A program made the translations under genes and the position numbers. Below are positions 17,572 through 26,976 of a stretch of DNA of 64,000 bases, in pieces. This DNA is from Skermanella sp. TT6 (lineage in GTDB: Bacteria; Pseudomonadota; Alphaproteobacteria; Azospirillales; Azospirillaceae). The DNA lies in contig NZ_CP067420.1 of the NCBI RefSeq assembly GCF_016653635.2, forward strand, positions 1,805,501-1,869,500. Reading direction: 5' to 3'. Every line of letters starts with the position of its first letter. Position 1 is the first letter of the stretch. The notes beneath the pieces were generated by a model, which ran no database searches, was not told the DNA's origin, and saw only the letters and a list, made by a program, of their open reading frames with translations.

Positions 17572-18866
17572 GTCGGAGGTGCTGGAGGTCGTGCCGGCCC
17601 GGCTGCGGGTACGCCGCTACGTGCGGCCGGTGATGGCCTGCCGGTGCTGCGGCGACATCAGCCAGGCGGCCCCGCCGCCGCTGCCGATCCCCAAGAGCAA
17701 CGCGGCTCCCAGCCTGCTGGCCGACATTGCGCTGGCCAAGTACGACGACCACCTGCCCGCATACCGGCAGGCCGAGCGCTTCGCGCGCGAGGGCATCGAG
17801 CTGCCGCGCTCGACGTTGAGCGAATGGCTCGGCCGCACCGCGGTGCTGCTGGAGCCGCTGACCGACGCCGTCGCCTCCCATGTGTTCGAGGCGGCCAAGC
17901 TGCATGCGGATGACACGCCGGTGAAGGTGCTGGCGCCAGGCGCCGGCAAGACCCGGACCGGGCGGCTGTGGGTCTATGCCCGCGACGACCGCGCCGGCGG
18001 CGACGCCACGGCGCCGGCCGTGCTGTACCGCTACTCGCCCGACCGCAAGGGCGAACACCCGCAGGGCCATCTGGCGGGCTGGCGCGGCAGCCTGCAGGCC
18101 GACGGCTATGCCGGCTTCTTCGCGCTCTACAAGGGCTCGGCCGCCACCCCGGCCGAGGTCGTGGAGATTGCCTGCTGGGCGCACGTCCGGCGCAAGGTGT
18201 TCGACATCTGGAAGGCCGACAAGGGGCCGGCGGCCAAGGACATCCTGGACCGCATCGGCCAGCTCTACGCGGTCGAGGACAAGGTGCGCGGCAAGCCGCC
18301 GGACCAGCGCGCCGCCGTCCGCAGGGCCGAAGCCGCGCCGCTGGTCGCCGACCTGCGAACGGTTCTGGACGGCCTGCTGCGCAAGATCTCGGGCAAGTCG
18401 CCCCTGGCCGGGGCGATCCGCTACGCGGTCGCGCGCTGGACCGAACTGACCCGGTACATCGAGGATGGCCGGCTGGAAATCGACAACAACATCGCCGAGC
18501 GCGCGATGCGCACCATCGCGGTCGGCCGCAAGAACTGGCTGTTCGCCGGCTCCGATTCCGGCGGTGAGACGGCCGCCGCGTTCTATACGCTCATCGAAAC
18601 CGCCAAGCTCAACGGCCACAATCCGCGTGTCTGGCTTACCCGTGTCCTGGAAACCATCGGCCGCGATCAGGCTTTGACCGACTACGGCGCCCTGCTTCCC
18701 TGGGTCATGCCGCCGGAGCCCGCAAACGCCTGAAGCCCACCGGCAGGGGCGTTCCGCGTACGCTTACATCTTGGCCTCACCACCGGCCAAGCTAATTGTC
18801 GCTCAACAATCGGCGCACAATCCCCGAGGGATTTGCTGGACCATAAGATGACATCATCGTATAGTC

Positions 18867-18880
18867 TCTGTATATACAGA
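18867..18880 (+). promoter_or_regulatory. Palindromic operator before mazEF
   Basis: The 14-base perfect palindrome TCTGTATATACAGA lies 11 bases before the mazE start, just upstream of its GGAGG ribosome-binding site. It is the likely autoregulatory binding site of the MazE/MazEF complex. The assignment comes from position and symmetry. Confidence 0.6.
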
Positions 18881-18891
18881 CGGAGGATAAG

Positions 18892-19128
18892 ATGCGTACC
18901 GAAGTCTCTCGCTGGGGTAACAGCCTCGCGGTGCGCCTGCCGAAGCAGGTGCTTGAACAGGCCGGGCTGTCTGAAGGCGCAGCGGTGGAACTGGTCGTGG
19001 AGGCGGGTACCGTGATTCTTCATCCGGCGAAACCTCGCTACGACTTGGAAGAGTTGATTGCCGGCATCACCCCGGAAAACCTGCCCGAAAGCTTTGATGA
19101 TGCCCCAGTGGGGCGCGAGCTGCTTTGA
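18892..19128 (+). CDS. mazE: MazE-type antitoxin (AbrB fold)
   Basis: The 78-residue protein has an AbrB/MazE swapped-hairpin DNA-binding domain (VSRWGNSLAVRLPKQVLEQAGL) and an acidic, flexible tail that would bind and block the toxin. A strong GGAGG site precedes the ATG. It overlaps the toxin gene (TGATG). The pair lies 124 bases beyond the IS66 element and may belong to the island. Confidence 0.88.
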   Translation: MRTEVSRWGNSLAVRLPKQVLEQAGLSEGAAVELVVEAGTVILHPAKPRYDLEELIAGITPENLPESFDDAPVGRELL

Positions 19129-19463
19129 TGGCCGCGCCAAACCGTGGCGACTTGGTTTGGATCGACTTCACGCCCAACGCCGGGCATGAGCAAGCGGGGC
19201 GGCGGCCCGCACTGGTCTTGTCGCCCAGGGAGTACCATCAGCGAACCTCCTTCGTTATCGTCTGCCCGGTCACGGGAACGATCAAGGGTTATCCGTTCGA
19301 AGTGGTCCTGCCCGGGGGTCTGCCCATCTCCGGTGCGATATTGGCCGATCAAGTCAAGAGCATCGACCGACACGCCCGCCGCATCGAGTTCGCCGCGAAG
19401 GTACCTGACAGGATCGTCCAGGAGGTACAGGCCCGAATCGCGCCGCTGCTGGGCCTGACCTGA
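19128..19463 (+). CDS. mazF: MazF-type mRNA interferase toxin
   Basis: The 111-residue toxin of the PemK/MazF fold starts with RGDLVWIDFTPNAGHEQAGRRPALVLSP. The conserved Arg after GHEQAG and the TSFVIVCPVT block with its Thr are typical of ribonuclease-active members. It cuts single-stranded RNA at short motifs when MazE is lost. The ATG at 19128 overlaps the mazE stop; a TTG one codon earlier is less likely. Confidence 0.9.
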   Translation: MAAPNRGDLVWIDFTPNAGHEQAGRRPALVLSPREYHQRTSFVIVCPVTGTIKGYPFEVVLPGGLPISGAILADQVKSIDRHARRIEFAAKVPDRIVQEVQARIAPLLGLT

Positions 19464-19510
19464 TTTCCAACTCCTTCGGTCGCGGCCACCCGCCGCCCCT
19501 CATCCCACCG

Positions 19511-20020
19511 CTAAGGCGCGGGAATCCGCCGCAGGACATCGTCATATGGGGCGAGGTCGAGGAAGGCCGTCACCTCCACCGCCTTCCCGTCCTGCATGCG
19601 CAGGATCCAGGCGTAGCGGTTGTTGTAATCCCTGCCGTCGCGGGCGACGGCGCTGCCTTCCCAGTGGGCGATCACATGGTCGCCGTCGGCCCAGATGGTC
19701 GAGGACGTCGGCCGCACCGGAGTGGAAAGCCGGGAAGTGAAAGGCAGGACGGCCTCCTTCACGAAGGTCTCGCGACCCCGGAACACCCCGGCGCTCGGGC
19801 CGGATCCCTCGATCCTCCATACGACGGTCTCGGCGAGCACATCATCGAAGAAGGATGTTCCGCCCGCCGCCCAGCGGTCGAAGGCTTCCGTCACGACGCG
19901 CCTGTTGTGGTTTTCCGCCGTGCCCGTTCCTGTGCCGGCGATCACCGCGCTCGACCCGAGGGCCGAGACCATCGCGAAGGACACGCACCATGCCAGTGTG
20001 GGATATGCCTTGGGGTTCAT
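19511..20020 (-). CDS. Secreted NTF2-like (SnoaL) protein
   Basis: The 169-residue protein has an N-terminal signal peptide (hydrophobic run AWCVSFAMVSALGSSAVIA). A cone-shaped NTF2/SnoaL-like domain follows, with the typical pattern AFDRWAAGG, VVWRIEGSGPSAGVFRG, VIAHWEGSA and YAWILRMQDGKAVEVTAF. Family members bind small ligands or act as isomerases or hydrolases; the function here is unknown. It lies 40 bases downstream of the aldo/keto reductase on the same strand and may be co-transcribed. Confidence 0.8.
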   Translation of the reverse strand: MNPKAYPTLAWCVSFAMVSALGSSAVIAGTGTGTAENHNRRVVTEAFDRWAAGGTSFFDDVLAETVVWRIEGSGPSAGVFRGRETFVKEAVLPFTSRLSTPVRPTSSTIWADGDHVIAHWEGSAVARDGRDYNNRYAWILRMQDGKAVEVTAFLDLAPYDDVLRRIPAP

Positions 20021-20059
20021 GGCTTCTTGCTCCTTGTTTTGTTTGCTCCGGGTGCCAGG

Positions 20060-21121
20060 TCAGACGCGCCGACCGACGGACGCGCCGCCGAAGATGAGCT
20101 GCCGGACCATGGGCCGGCCGACGAAGCGGGCGGGGAAGATCGGCTCAGGCGCGCTCGCCCGGTCGAGCCGTTCGATATGCTCGGGCGACAGCGCCAGGTC
20201 GAGGGCGCCCAGGTTGTCCTCCGCCTGCGCGACCGTGCGCGCCCCCAGGATGGGCGAGGTGACCGCCGGATTGGCGAGCGTCCAGGCGATGGCCACCTGG
20301 GACGGGGTCGCCCCGATCTCGTCGGCGACGGCCCGGACCGTTTCGGCGATCCCGATCGACCGCGCGGTGAGGTGCCCGGACGAGGCGATCACCCCCTTGC
20401 GGGTCGGCGCCACGGCAGCGTCGCCCGAGTCCGCGACGTCCGATCGGGCGTATTTGCCGGTCAGCACGCCGCCGCCCAGCGGCGACCAGGGAAGCACGCC
20501 CATGCCCAGCGCCGCCGCCATGGGGATCAGCTCATGCTCGACCGTGCGCTCGACCAGGCTGTATTCGATCTGGAGCGCCACGAAAGGCGACCAGCCGCGC
20601 AGGTCGGCGATCGCCTGCATCTGGGCGACGCGCCAGGCCGGCGTATTGCAGATGCCGGCATAGTGGATCTTGCCTGACCGGACGAGGTCGTCCAGCCCGC
20701 GCATCACCTCCTCGGGCCCCGTCGTCATGTCCCAGGCATGCAGGTACAGCAGGTCGATGCGGTCGGTGCCGAGCTGCCGCAGGCTCTGCTCCACCGAGCG
20801 CACCATATTGAGCCGGTGGTTGCCGCCCGCGTTCGGGTTACCCGGCTCCCGCGCCATGGTGAACTTGGTCGCGAGCACGATGCGCTCGCGCTTGTCCTTG
20901 ATGAACTCGCCCGTGATCCGCTCGGAGGCGCCGTCCGTATAGTTCACCGCCGTATCGACGAAGTTGCCGCCGCGATCGACATACAGGTCGAAGATCCGGC
21001 GGGCTTCCCCCGCGTCGGAGCCCCAGCCCCAGTCCTGGCCGAAGGTCATGGTGCCGAGCGCCAGCGGCGACACGCGAAGCCCGGAGCGGCCGAGAAGGCG
21101 ATAGCTGTCCAGGGAGGTCAT
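20060..21121 (-). CDS. Aldo/keto reductase
   Basis: This NADPH-dependent oxidoreductase is about 353 residues from ATG 21121. Further upstream in-frame ATGs (21136, 21151) exist in a repetitive KTGTMETGTM stretch. TIM-barrel landmarks are FVDTAVNYTDGASERITG with the catalytic Asp and Tyr, LATKF with the Lys, DLLYLHAWD with the His, and a late PILGARTVAQAEDN cofactor-binding block. The divergent LysR gene starts 130 bases away and probably controls it. Confidence 0.9.
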   Translation of the reverse strand: MTSLDSYRLLGRSGLRVSPLALGTMTFGQDWGWGSDAGEARRIFDLYVDRGGNFVDTAVNYTDGASERITGEFIKDKRERIVLATKFTMAREPGNPNAGGNHRLNMVRSVEQSLRQLGTDRIDLLYLHAWDMTTGPEEVMRGLDDLVRSGKIHYAGICNTPAWRVAQMQAIADLRGWSPFVALQIEYSLVERTVEHELIPMAAALGMGVLPWSPLGGGVLTGKYARSDVADSGDAAVAPTRKGVIASSGHLTARSIGIAETVRAVADEIGATPSQVAIAWTLANPAVTSPILGARTVAQAEDNLGALDLALSPEHIERLDRASAPEPIFPARFVGRPMVRQLIFGGASVGRRV

Positions 21122-21251
21122 CGTCCCCGTCTCCATGGTTCCCGTCTTCATGGTCCAAAGTCTCCATGTTTCGTCGGGAACACAGGTATACCGGGCCGAT
21201 CCGTGGGACAATTCGCCCAATGCTGACCAGCTTGGTAAGCGCCGCTAACCG

Positions 21252-22145
21252 ATGACCACAGATCTGAACCTCGTTTCCGTGTTCCTCGCGGTCGCCGACG
21301 CGGGAAGCTTCCGCGCCGCCGCGGATCGCATCGGCGTGACCCGGCCCGCCGTCAGCCAGGCGATCCGGCGCCTGGAGGACCGGCTGGGCGTCGCCCTGGT
21401 CCAGCGGACGACGCGCAGCGTCAGCCTGACCGAGGCCGGCGCGCAGCTCTACCGGCGCGTGGCACCGGCCATCGCCGAGGTCGGGACGGCGCTCGATGCC
21501 GCCCGGGACCGCGAGGCGAAGCCGACGGGGCTGCTGCGGCTCGCGGTCTCCTCGATCGCCGAGCGGTTCATCTCCGGCCCGCTGCTCGCGGGGTTCAGCG
21601 AGGCCCATCCCGGCGTGCAGCTCGACGTGACCGTGACGGACGAGGAGTTCGACATCGTCGCGGAAGGCTACGATGCCGGCGTCCGGCTCGGCGAGGTCAT
21701 CGAGCAGGACATGATCGCGGTGCCGGTCTCGGGCGACCAGCGCCAGCTCGTGGTGGCCGCGCCGTCGTACCTGGAGCGCTTCGGCGCGCCGTCCCATCCG
21801 ACCGAGCTTCCCCGGCACGCCTGCATCGGCTGGCGCTCCGCCCCGGAGGTGGCGCCCTACCGCTGGGAATTCGAGGAGGATGGCCGGGAGTTCGACGTGG
21901 CGGTCGACCCCAGGATCACGACCAACGACATGTGGCTCATGATCCGGACCGCCTGCGCCGGGGGCGGCCTGACCTTCGGCATGGAGGAGACGTTCCGGCC
22001 CTATCTCGACCGGGGGGAACTGGTGCCGGTGCTGGAGGAATACTGCCCGCCGTTCCCGGGCTTCTTCCTCTACTTCGCGGACCGCCGGAACCTCCCGCCC
22101 AAGCTGCGAGCCCTGATCGACCACGTCCGCTACCGCGGCGCCTGA
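21252..22145 (+). CDS. LysR-family transcriptional regulator
   Basis: The 297-residue regulator has the N-terminal winged helix-turn-helix (FRAAADRIGVTRPAVSQAIRRLEDRLG) and a periplasmic-binding-like effector domain. It resembles the CrgA/YafC group. Divergent placement to the aldo/keto reductase suggests that it regulates that gene and itself from the 130-base spacer. The effector is unknown. Confidence 0.93.
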   Translation: MTTDLNLVSVFLAVADAGSFRAAADRIGVTRPAVSQAIRRLEDRLGVALVQRTTRSVSLTEAGAQLYRRVAPAIAEVGTALDAARDREAKPTGLLRLAVSSIAERFISGPLLAGFSEAHPGVQLDVTVTDEEFDIVAEGYDAGVRLGEVIEQDMIAVPVSGDQRQLVVAAPSYLERFGAPSHPTELPRHACIGWRSAPEVAPYRWEFEEDGREFDVAVDPRITTNDMWLMIRTACAGGGLTFGMEETFRPYLDRGELVPVLEEYCPPFPGFFLYFADRRNLPPKLRALIDHVRYRGA

Positions 22146-22173
22146 CGGCACGCCGAAGGCAGGTTCCCCGGCT

Positions 22174-23148
22174 TCACGCCATCTCGGGCACCGGCGTCAC
22201 CACGGGAGCGCCGGCCAGGAACGCCGCGACGTTGGCGGCGACCAGGCCCTGCATCGCCTCGTGGGCCTCGTGGGTGCCGCCCCCGATATGCGGGGTCAGA
22301 ACAGCGTGCGGGATGGCCCTCAGGGCGTCGGGTACCGCGGGTTCGTGCTCGAACACGTCGAGCCCTGCGCCGCCCAGCTCGCCCGACCGGAGCAGGTCGA
22401 TCAGCGCCTCCTGGTCCACGATCGACCCGCGCGCGATGTTGACCACGATGCCGTCCGGACCCAGCGCCTTCATCACCTCCCGGCCGACACGGTGACGGTT
22501 TCCGGCATCCGCCCGCGCCGCGATCATCAGCACGTCGGCCCAGTCCGCCAGCGATTCCAGCGTGTCATGGAAGGCGTACGGCACGTCGGGCTTGCGCGAC
22601 CGGTTGTGATAGGCCACCTCCGCCTCGAACGCCGCGGCGCGGGCGGCGATCCGCCGGCCGATCGCGCCGAAGCCGAACACGCCGATCCTGCGCCCGGTCA
22701 GCCCGCGCACCAGCGGCATGCGCGCCGCGGAATGGCCGCTCCACAGCCCGTCGCGGACGAACCTGTCGGCCAGGGCGATCCGCCGGCCTGCCGCCAGCAG
22801 CAGCGCCATCGCGTGGTCCGCGACCGCCGGGGCGTTGGCCGCCGGGCTGTGCGTGACCATGATCCCGCGCTTGCGCGCCTCCTCCAGGTCGACGCCCTCG
22901 TAGCCGGTGCCGTAGCAGCAGATCAGGCCGAGCGAGGGCAGGCGGGCCATGACCTCCGCGTCGGTCCTCAAGGTTCCCATGGTGACCAGCACGCGGACGG
23001 CCGCCGCGTCGCCGGGCGAAAGGGCGGCCCCGGTCGGCGGGTCGAACGGGCCCGCCACCCTGCAGCGGGGTCCGTTCCCGGCGATCCCGGTGATCCTGTC
23101 CTTGAGTTCGGCGGGAAACGAAGCGGCGAGGAGTATGATGGTGCTCAT
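22174..23148 (-). CDS. D-isomer-specific 2-hydroxyacid dehydrogenase
   Basis: The 324-residue NAD(P)-dependent enzyme has the dinucleotide motif GVFGFGAIGRRIA (about residues 150-165). The catalytic residues are in NIARGSIVDQ (Arg), DVFEHEP (Glu) and LTPHIGGGT (His). It reduces 2-oxoacids such as glyoxylate or hydroxypyruvate, and the exact substrate cannot be read from the sequence. It converges with the LysR gene with 28 bases between them. Confidence 0.9.
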   Translation of the reverse strand: MSTIILLAASFPAELKDRITGIAGNGPRCRVAGPFDPPTGAALSPGDAAAVRVLVTMGTLRTDAEVMARLPSLGLICCYGTGYEGVDLEEARKRGIMVTHSPAANAPAVADHAMALLLAAGRRIALADRFVRDGLWSGHSAARMPLVRGLTGRRIGVFGFGAIGRRIAARAAAFEAEVAYHNRSRKPDVPYAFHDTLESLADWADVLMIAARADAGNRHRVGREVMKALGPDGIVVNIARGSIVDQEALIDLLRSGELGGAGLDVFEHEPAVPDALRAIPHAVLTPHIGGGTHEAHEAMQGLVAANVAAFLAGAPVVTPVPEMA

Positions 23149-23233
23149 CCCGGGACGTTAGACGACGCTCCGGGGCGGCGCAACGGGTCTGCCCGGGTCC
23201 GGGCCGGCCCAGGGGCGGCCCAGGGGCGAAAGA

Positions 23234-23992
23234 TCAGGTGAAATAGACGCAGATCCGCTTGCCCTCGACGACCTGCACCGTCATGGGGAGATCATAGACG
23301 GCCTCCAGCACCTCCTCGCGGATGACCGCCTCGGGCGGTCCCTGGAACAGCACCGCGCCGTCGCGCATGGCGACGATGTGGTCCGAATAGCAGGACGCGA
23401 AATTGATGTCGTGGAGGACCAGCACGATCGTCTTGCCCATCTCGTCGGCGAAGCGCCGGACCTGCTTCATCATGGAAACGGCATGCCGCATGTCCAGATT
23501 GTTGAGCGGCTCGTCCAGCAGGACATAGTCGGTGTCCTGGCACAGCACCATCGCGACGAAGGCGCGCTGCCGCTGCCCTCCGGAAAGCTGGTCCAGGAAG
23601 CGCCCGGACAACGCGCCGAGGCCGAGATGGTCGATCGCCCGCTCCACATGCGCGCGGTCGGCCTCGGTCAGGCGGCCCTTCGAATAGGGATAGCGCCCGA
23701 ACTCCACCAGGTCGCGGACCGTCAGCCGCGAGGCGATATGGTTGTCCTGGCGCAGGATGGAGAGACGCTGCGCCAGGACGGCGCTCGGCGTCCGGGTCAC
23801 GTCCAGCCCGTCGACCGTCACCGTGCCGGCGGACATGGGCAGCAGGCGGCTGATCATGGACAGCAGCGTCGATTTCCCCGCCCCGTTCGGGCCGATGATG
23901 GAGATGACGCCGCCCGCCGGCAGGCGCAGCGACACGTCCCTGACCACGACGGTGCCGTCATAGCGCTTGGTGACGTCCTTCGCCTCGATCAT
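23234..23992 (-). CDS. Iron-siderophore ABC transporter, ATP-binding protein
   Basis: The 252-residue ATPase has Walker A GPNGAGKST, signature LSGGQRQRAFVAM, Walker B YVLLDEPLNNLD and the switch His in VLHDIN. It powers import of ferric siderophore with the two permeases upstream. Its ATG overlaps the stop of the second permease. It belongs to the FepC/VctC/FatE type and is the last gene of the uptake operon. Confidence 0.93.
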   Translation of the reverse strand: MIEAKDVTKRYDGTVVVRDVSLRLPAGGVISIIGPNGAGKSTLLSMISRLLPMSAGTVTVDGLDVTRTPSAVLAQRLSILRQDNHIASRLTVRDLVEFGRYPYSKGRLTEADRAHVERAIDHLGLGALSGRFLDQLSGGQRQRAFVAMVLCQDTDYVLLDEPLNNLDMRHAVSMMKQVRRFADEMGKTIVLVLHDINFASCYSDHIVAMRDGAVLFQGPPEAVIREEVLEAVYDLPMTVQVVEGKRICVYFT

Positions 23993-24954
23993 CGGGCCTT
24001 CCCCTGTACGACTAGGCTGATGAACACGATTCCTCCCAGGAACTCGATGATGATCCGAAGGTTGGTGTCGAAGGCGAAGATCCGTTCCAGGATCGTCTGC
24101 CCGCCGACCAGGGCGATGACCGCGAGCAGCACGGCGGCCGGAAGCACGAAGCGGTGCTTGCCCGACGGGACCGCCAGATAGGCCAGGTTCGCCACCAGCA
24201 GCCCGAAGAAGGTGATCGGTCCGACCAGCGCCGTCGATACCGACACCAGCACCGCCACCAGCACCAGGACGATCGTCACCATCCGCCGATGGTCGACCCC
24301 CAGGCCGATCGACCGCTCCCGCCCCAGGGCCAGCACGTCGAAACTGTGCATGATGCGCCACGCGACCAGCGACACCGCGGCGACCAGGAGGGCGGCCGTC
24401 GCCAGCAGGTCGCTTTCGACCGAGTTGAAGCTCGCGAAGAACCGGTCCTGGAGGAAGGCGAACTCGGCCGGATCGATCAGCCGCTGGAGGAAGTTCGCCA
24501 AGCTCCGGAAGAAGATGCCGAAGACGATTCCGACCAGGATCAGCAGGTGCAGGTCGCGCCGGCTCCTGGAGAAGATCGCGCCGTAGAGGACGACGGAGAA
24601 GGCCACCATCACCGCGACCTCCCCGCCGAAGCGCAGCCGGTGGTCGATCATCGCCACGTTGGTCGATCCGAGCAGGAACACGGCGCAGCTCTGGATCAGC
24701 ACGTAGAGGGAATCGAAGCCCATGATGGCCGGCGTCAGGATGCGGTTGCCGGTCACCGTCTGGAACAGCACCGTGGAGACGGCGACGGCATAGGCGACCA
24801 GCACCATCACGGCGACCTTGGTCCCGCGGAAGGGCAGGACGAAATCCCAGTTTCCCCGCACGCCGAGGGTCATGAAGGCGGCGATGGCCGCCAGCGCGGC
24901 GAAGGAAAGGAGCAGCAGCGCCTGCCGCGGGGTCGGCATCCCGGGCCTAACCAT
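23989..24954 (-). CDS. Iron-siderophore ABC transporter permease (FecCD family), second
   Basis: The 321-residue protein has nine to ten hydrophobic segments and FecCD-family landmarks such as LFQTVTGNRILTPAIMGFDSLYVL and VGPITFFGLLVANLAYL. It forms the membrane channel as a heterodimer with the neighbouring permease. Its start overlaps the end of that gene by eight bases. Confidence 0.92.
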   Translation of the reverse strand: MVRPGMPTPRQALLLLSFAALAAIAAFMTLGVRGNWDFVLPFRGTKVAVMVLVAYAVAVSTVLFQTVTGNRILTPAIMGFDSLYVLIQSCAVFLLGSTNVAMIDHRLRFGGEVAVMVAFSVVLYGAIFSRSRRDLHLLILVGIVFGIFFRSLANFLQRLIDPAEFAFLQDRFFASFNSVESDLLATAALLVAAVSLVAWRIMHSFDVLALGRERSIGLGVDHRRMVTIVLVLVAVLVSVSTALVGPITFFGLLVANLAYLAVPSGKHRFVLPAAVLLAVIALVGGQTILERIFAFDTNLRIIIEFLGGIVFISLVVQGKAR

Positions 24955-25909
24955 CGGAGGCGCCCTTCCTGAGCAGGAGATAGAGGAACAGCGCGCTCCC
25001 GACGACGCCGACGATCGTGCCCACCGGGATCTCGTAGGGGTGGCGCACGGTCCGGCCGATCAGGTCGCAGACCAGGACGAACGCGGCGCTGCCCAGCGCC
25101 ACCCAGGGGACCGCGCGGCGCGCGTTGTCGCCCACGGCCATGCTGACCAGGTTCGGCACGATCAGCCCCAGGAAGGGGATGGTCCCCACCGTCGCGACGA
25201 CCACGGCCGTGCTCATGGAGACGATGACCAGCCCGAAGGACAGGGCCCGCCGGTAGTTCATTCCCAGGTTGGTCGTGAAGTCCCGGCCCATGCCGGCCAC
25301 CGTGAAGCGGTCGGCCGCCAGATAGGCGGCGGCGGTCAGGGCGAAGGCGATCCACAGCAGTTCGTAGCGGCCGCGCAGGACGCCGGAGAAGTCGCCCGTG
25401 GTCCAGGCGTTCAGCGATTGCAGCAGGTCGTAGCGGTACGCGAAGAAGGTCGTGACGGAGTCGAAGATCCCGCCGAGCATCAGGCCGATGAGCGGCACCA
25501 GGAGGGCCGAGCGCAGGGGGATGCGGCTCAGGATGAACAGGAACAGGGCCGTGCCGGCCAGGGCGCACAGGGCCGCGACCGTCATCTTGCCGATCAGGTC
25601 GATGCCGGGCGCCAGCAGCGTCGCGATCAGGATGCCCAGGCTCGCGGATTCCACCGTCCCGGCGGTGCCGGGCTCGACGAAGTGGTTTCGCACGATCAGC
25701 TGCATGATCAGGCCGCTGACGCCCATCGCCATCCCGGACAGGATCACGGCGACGGTGCGGGGGATGCGGCTGGCCAGCAGCACCCGCACGGCCTCGCTCT
25801 CCGGCCCGGCGGCGAGCAGCGTGGCCGGCGACAGGGGAGTGGCTCCCACGAACAGGCTGAGGACGGCCAGCAGGCCGACGCCGGCCGCGGCGAGGAGGAA
25901 TTTCGTCAT
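24947..25909 (-). CDS. Iron-siderophore ABC transporter permease (FecCD family), first
   Basis: The 320-residue integral membrane protein contains the family blocks RIPRTVAVILSGMAMGVSGL and GTIPFLGLIVPNLV, and HPYEIPVGTIVGVVGSALF near the C-terminus. It lies 46 bases after the binding-protein gene and shares its promoter. The organisation (binding protein, two permeases, ATPase) is that of the catechol-siderophore or petrobactin systems (FatBCDE/VctPDGC type). Confidence 0.92.
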   Translation of the reverse strand: MTKFLLAAAGVGLLAVLSLFVGATPLSPATLLAAGPESEAVRVLLASRIPRTVAVILSGMAMGVSGLIMQLIVRNHFVEPGTAGTVESASLGILIATLLAPGIDLIGKMTVAALCALAGTALFLFILSRIPLRSALLVPLIGLMLGGIFDSVTTFFAYRYDLLQSLNAWTTGDFSGVLRGRYELLWIAFALTAAAYLAADRFTVAGMGRDFTTNLGMNYRRALSFGLVIVSMSTAVVVATVGTIPFLGLIVPNLVSMAVGDNARRAVPWVALGSAAFVLVCDLIGRTVRHPYEIPVGTIVGVVGSALFLYLLLRKGASDG

Positions 25910-25955
25910 GGAAGTCCGATGGAGCGGGTTGGGGGCGGCCGGTGCCCGGAGCCGG

Positions 25956-26903
25956 TCAGCCGCTCTTCGCGAAGGCTTGGGACAGCTGGTCGACCATGGC
26001 CTGGAGCGAGATCAGCCCGCCGCCGACCAGATACCAGTTCACCGCGTCCAGATAGACGACGTTGTCCTGCTTCCAGGCCTTGGTCTGGGCCACCAGCTCG
26101 TTGCCGAGCACGGCTCCGGAGGAGTTCCCCGACCCGATCGCCGCATCGCGGTCGATCACGAACAGCCAGTCGGGGTTCGCCGCCAGGATGAACTCGGAGG
26201 AGATCGACTGGCCGTGCAGCGAGGCCTGGAGGTTCTCCTCCGCAGGCTTCACGGCGAACACGTCGTGCAGGATGCCGAACCGCGATCCCGGGCCGTAGGC
26301 GCTCATCTTGGCCCCCGTGGTCAGGACCAGCAACCCTTCGCCGATGCCCGACGCGGTGGCGCGCAGGTCCTCGATCGAGCGGCGGATCGTCGCCAGCTTG
26401 CTCTCCGCCTCCGTCTCCTTGCCGAAGATGCGGCCGAGCTGCTCGACGTTGCGGGTGACGCTGCCCATGTAGTCGCCCGTATCGACCGTCATGTCGATGG
26501 TCGGCGCGATCCGGGCCAGTTCCCTGTACTTGGTCGACGAGCGTCCGCCGACGACGATCAGGTCGGGAGCGAGGGCGTTGACCGCCTCGTAGTCCGGTTC
26601 GAACAGCGTCCCGACCTTCGCGTGGTCGTCGGACCGGTATTTGGACAGATACTCCGGCAGCAGTCCGCCCGGCACCCCGTCGATCTCGACGCCCAGCGCG
26701 TCGAGGGTGTCGAGGGACGCCAGGTCGAAGACGACGATCCGCTCGGGGTTGCGGGGAACGGACGTCCTGCCCTGCGCGTGGGTGATCTCGATCCGCTCCT
26801 GGGCCGAAGCCGGCACGGCCTGCGCCAGCGCGACGACCGCGGCGGCAACCGATAGGATCTTCGCGAACCCCGCCAATGTCGGCGCTATCGGGCGATATGC
26901 CAT
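25956..26903 (-). CDS. Siderophore-binding periplasmic protein
   Basis: The 315-residue protein has a signal peptide ending near ASA-QE (about residue 35) and a class III binding-protein fold. PERIVVFDLASLDTLDALGV and later APDLIVVGGRSSTKY are typical of CeuE/FatB/YclQ-type receptors for catecholate or carboxylate ferric siderophores. The ATG at 26903 is chosen because it fits the signal peptide; the same frame stays open upstream through the oxidase remnant. It is first in the operon. Confidence 0.92.
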   Translation of the reverse strand: MAYRPIAPTLAGFAKILSVAAAVVALAQAVPASAQERIEITHAQGRTSVPRNPERIVVFDLASLDTLDALGVEIDGVPGGLLPEYLSKYRSDDHAKVGTLFEPDYEAVNALAPDLIVVGGRSSTKYRELARIAPTIDMTVDTGDYMGSVTRNVEQLGRIFGKETEAESKLATIRRSIEDLRATASGIGEGLLVLTTGAKMSAYGPGSRFGILHDVFAVKPAEENLQASLHGQSISSEFILAANPDWLFVIDRDAAIGSGNSSGAVLGNELVAQTKAWKQDNVVYLDAVNWYLVGGGLISLQAMVDQLSQAFAKSG

Positions 26904-26976
26904 CCTCTTGTCCTTCCATGCTGGGCCCCTGCCGGGCGGTGATCTCGGGCGGTGATCCGCCGAAGCTGCTCCGATA

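Larger units (their letters stand above)
15336..18733 (+). pseudogene. tnpC: IS66 transposase TnpC split by ISL3
   Basis: The two parts, 15336-15765 and 17577-18733, join in frame after removal of the ISL3 element and one GTCGG copy. This gives a 528-residue TnpC. The N-terminal part has the leucine-rich helix and LRRRHFGQSSER. A zinc-finger-like CPSC and CRCC pair follows. The catalytic part has LHADDTPVKVLAPG, GYAGF and LEIDNNIAERAMR. The element can therefore not supply its own TnpC unless the ISL3 copy leaves exactly. Confidence 0.93.
14441..18767 (+). mobile_element. IS66-family element carrying a nested ISL3 element
   Basis: Ends start with GTAAGCG on both sides in inverted orientation. 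An exact 8-base duplication ATCTTGGC flanks it at 14433-14440 and 18768-18775. It has the three-gene IS66 layout (tnpA, tnpB, tnpC). Without the nested ISL3 copy it would be about 2.5 kb, the normal size. Confidence 0.95.
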
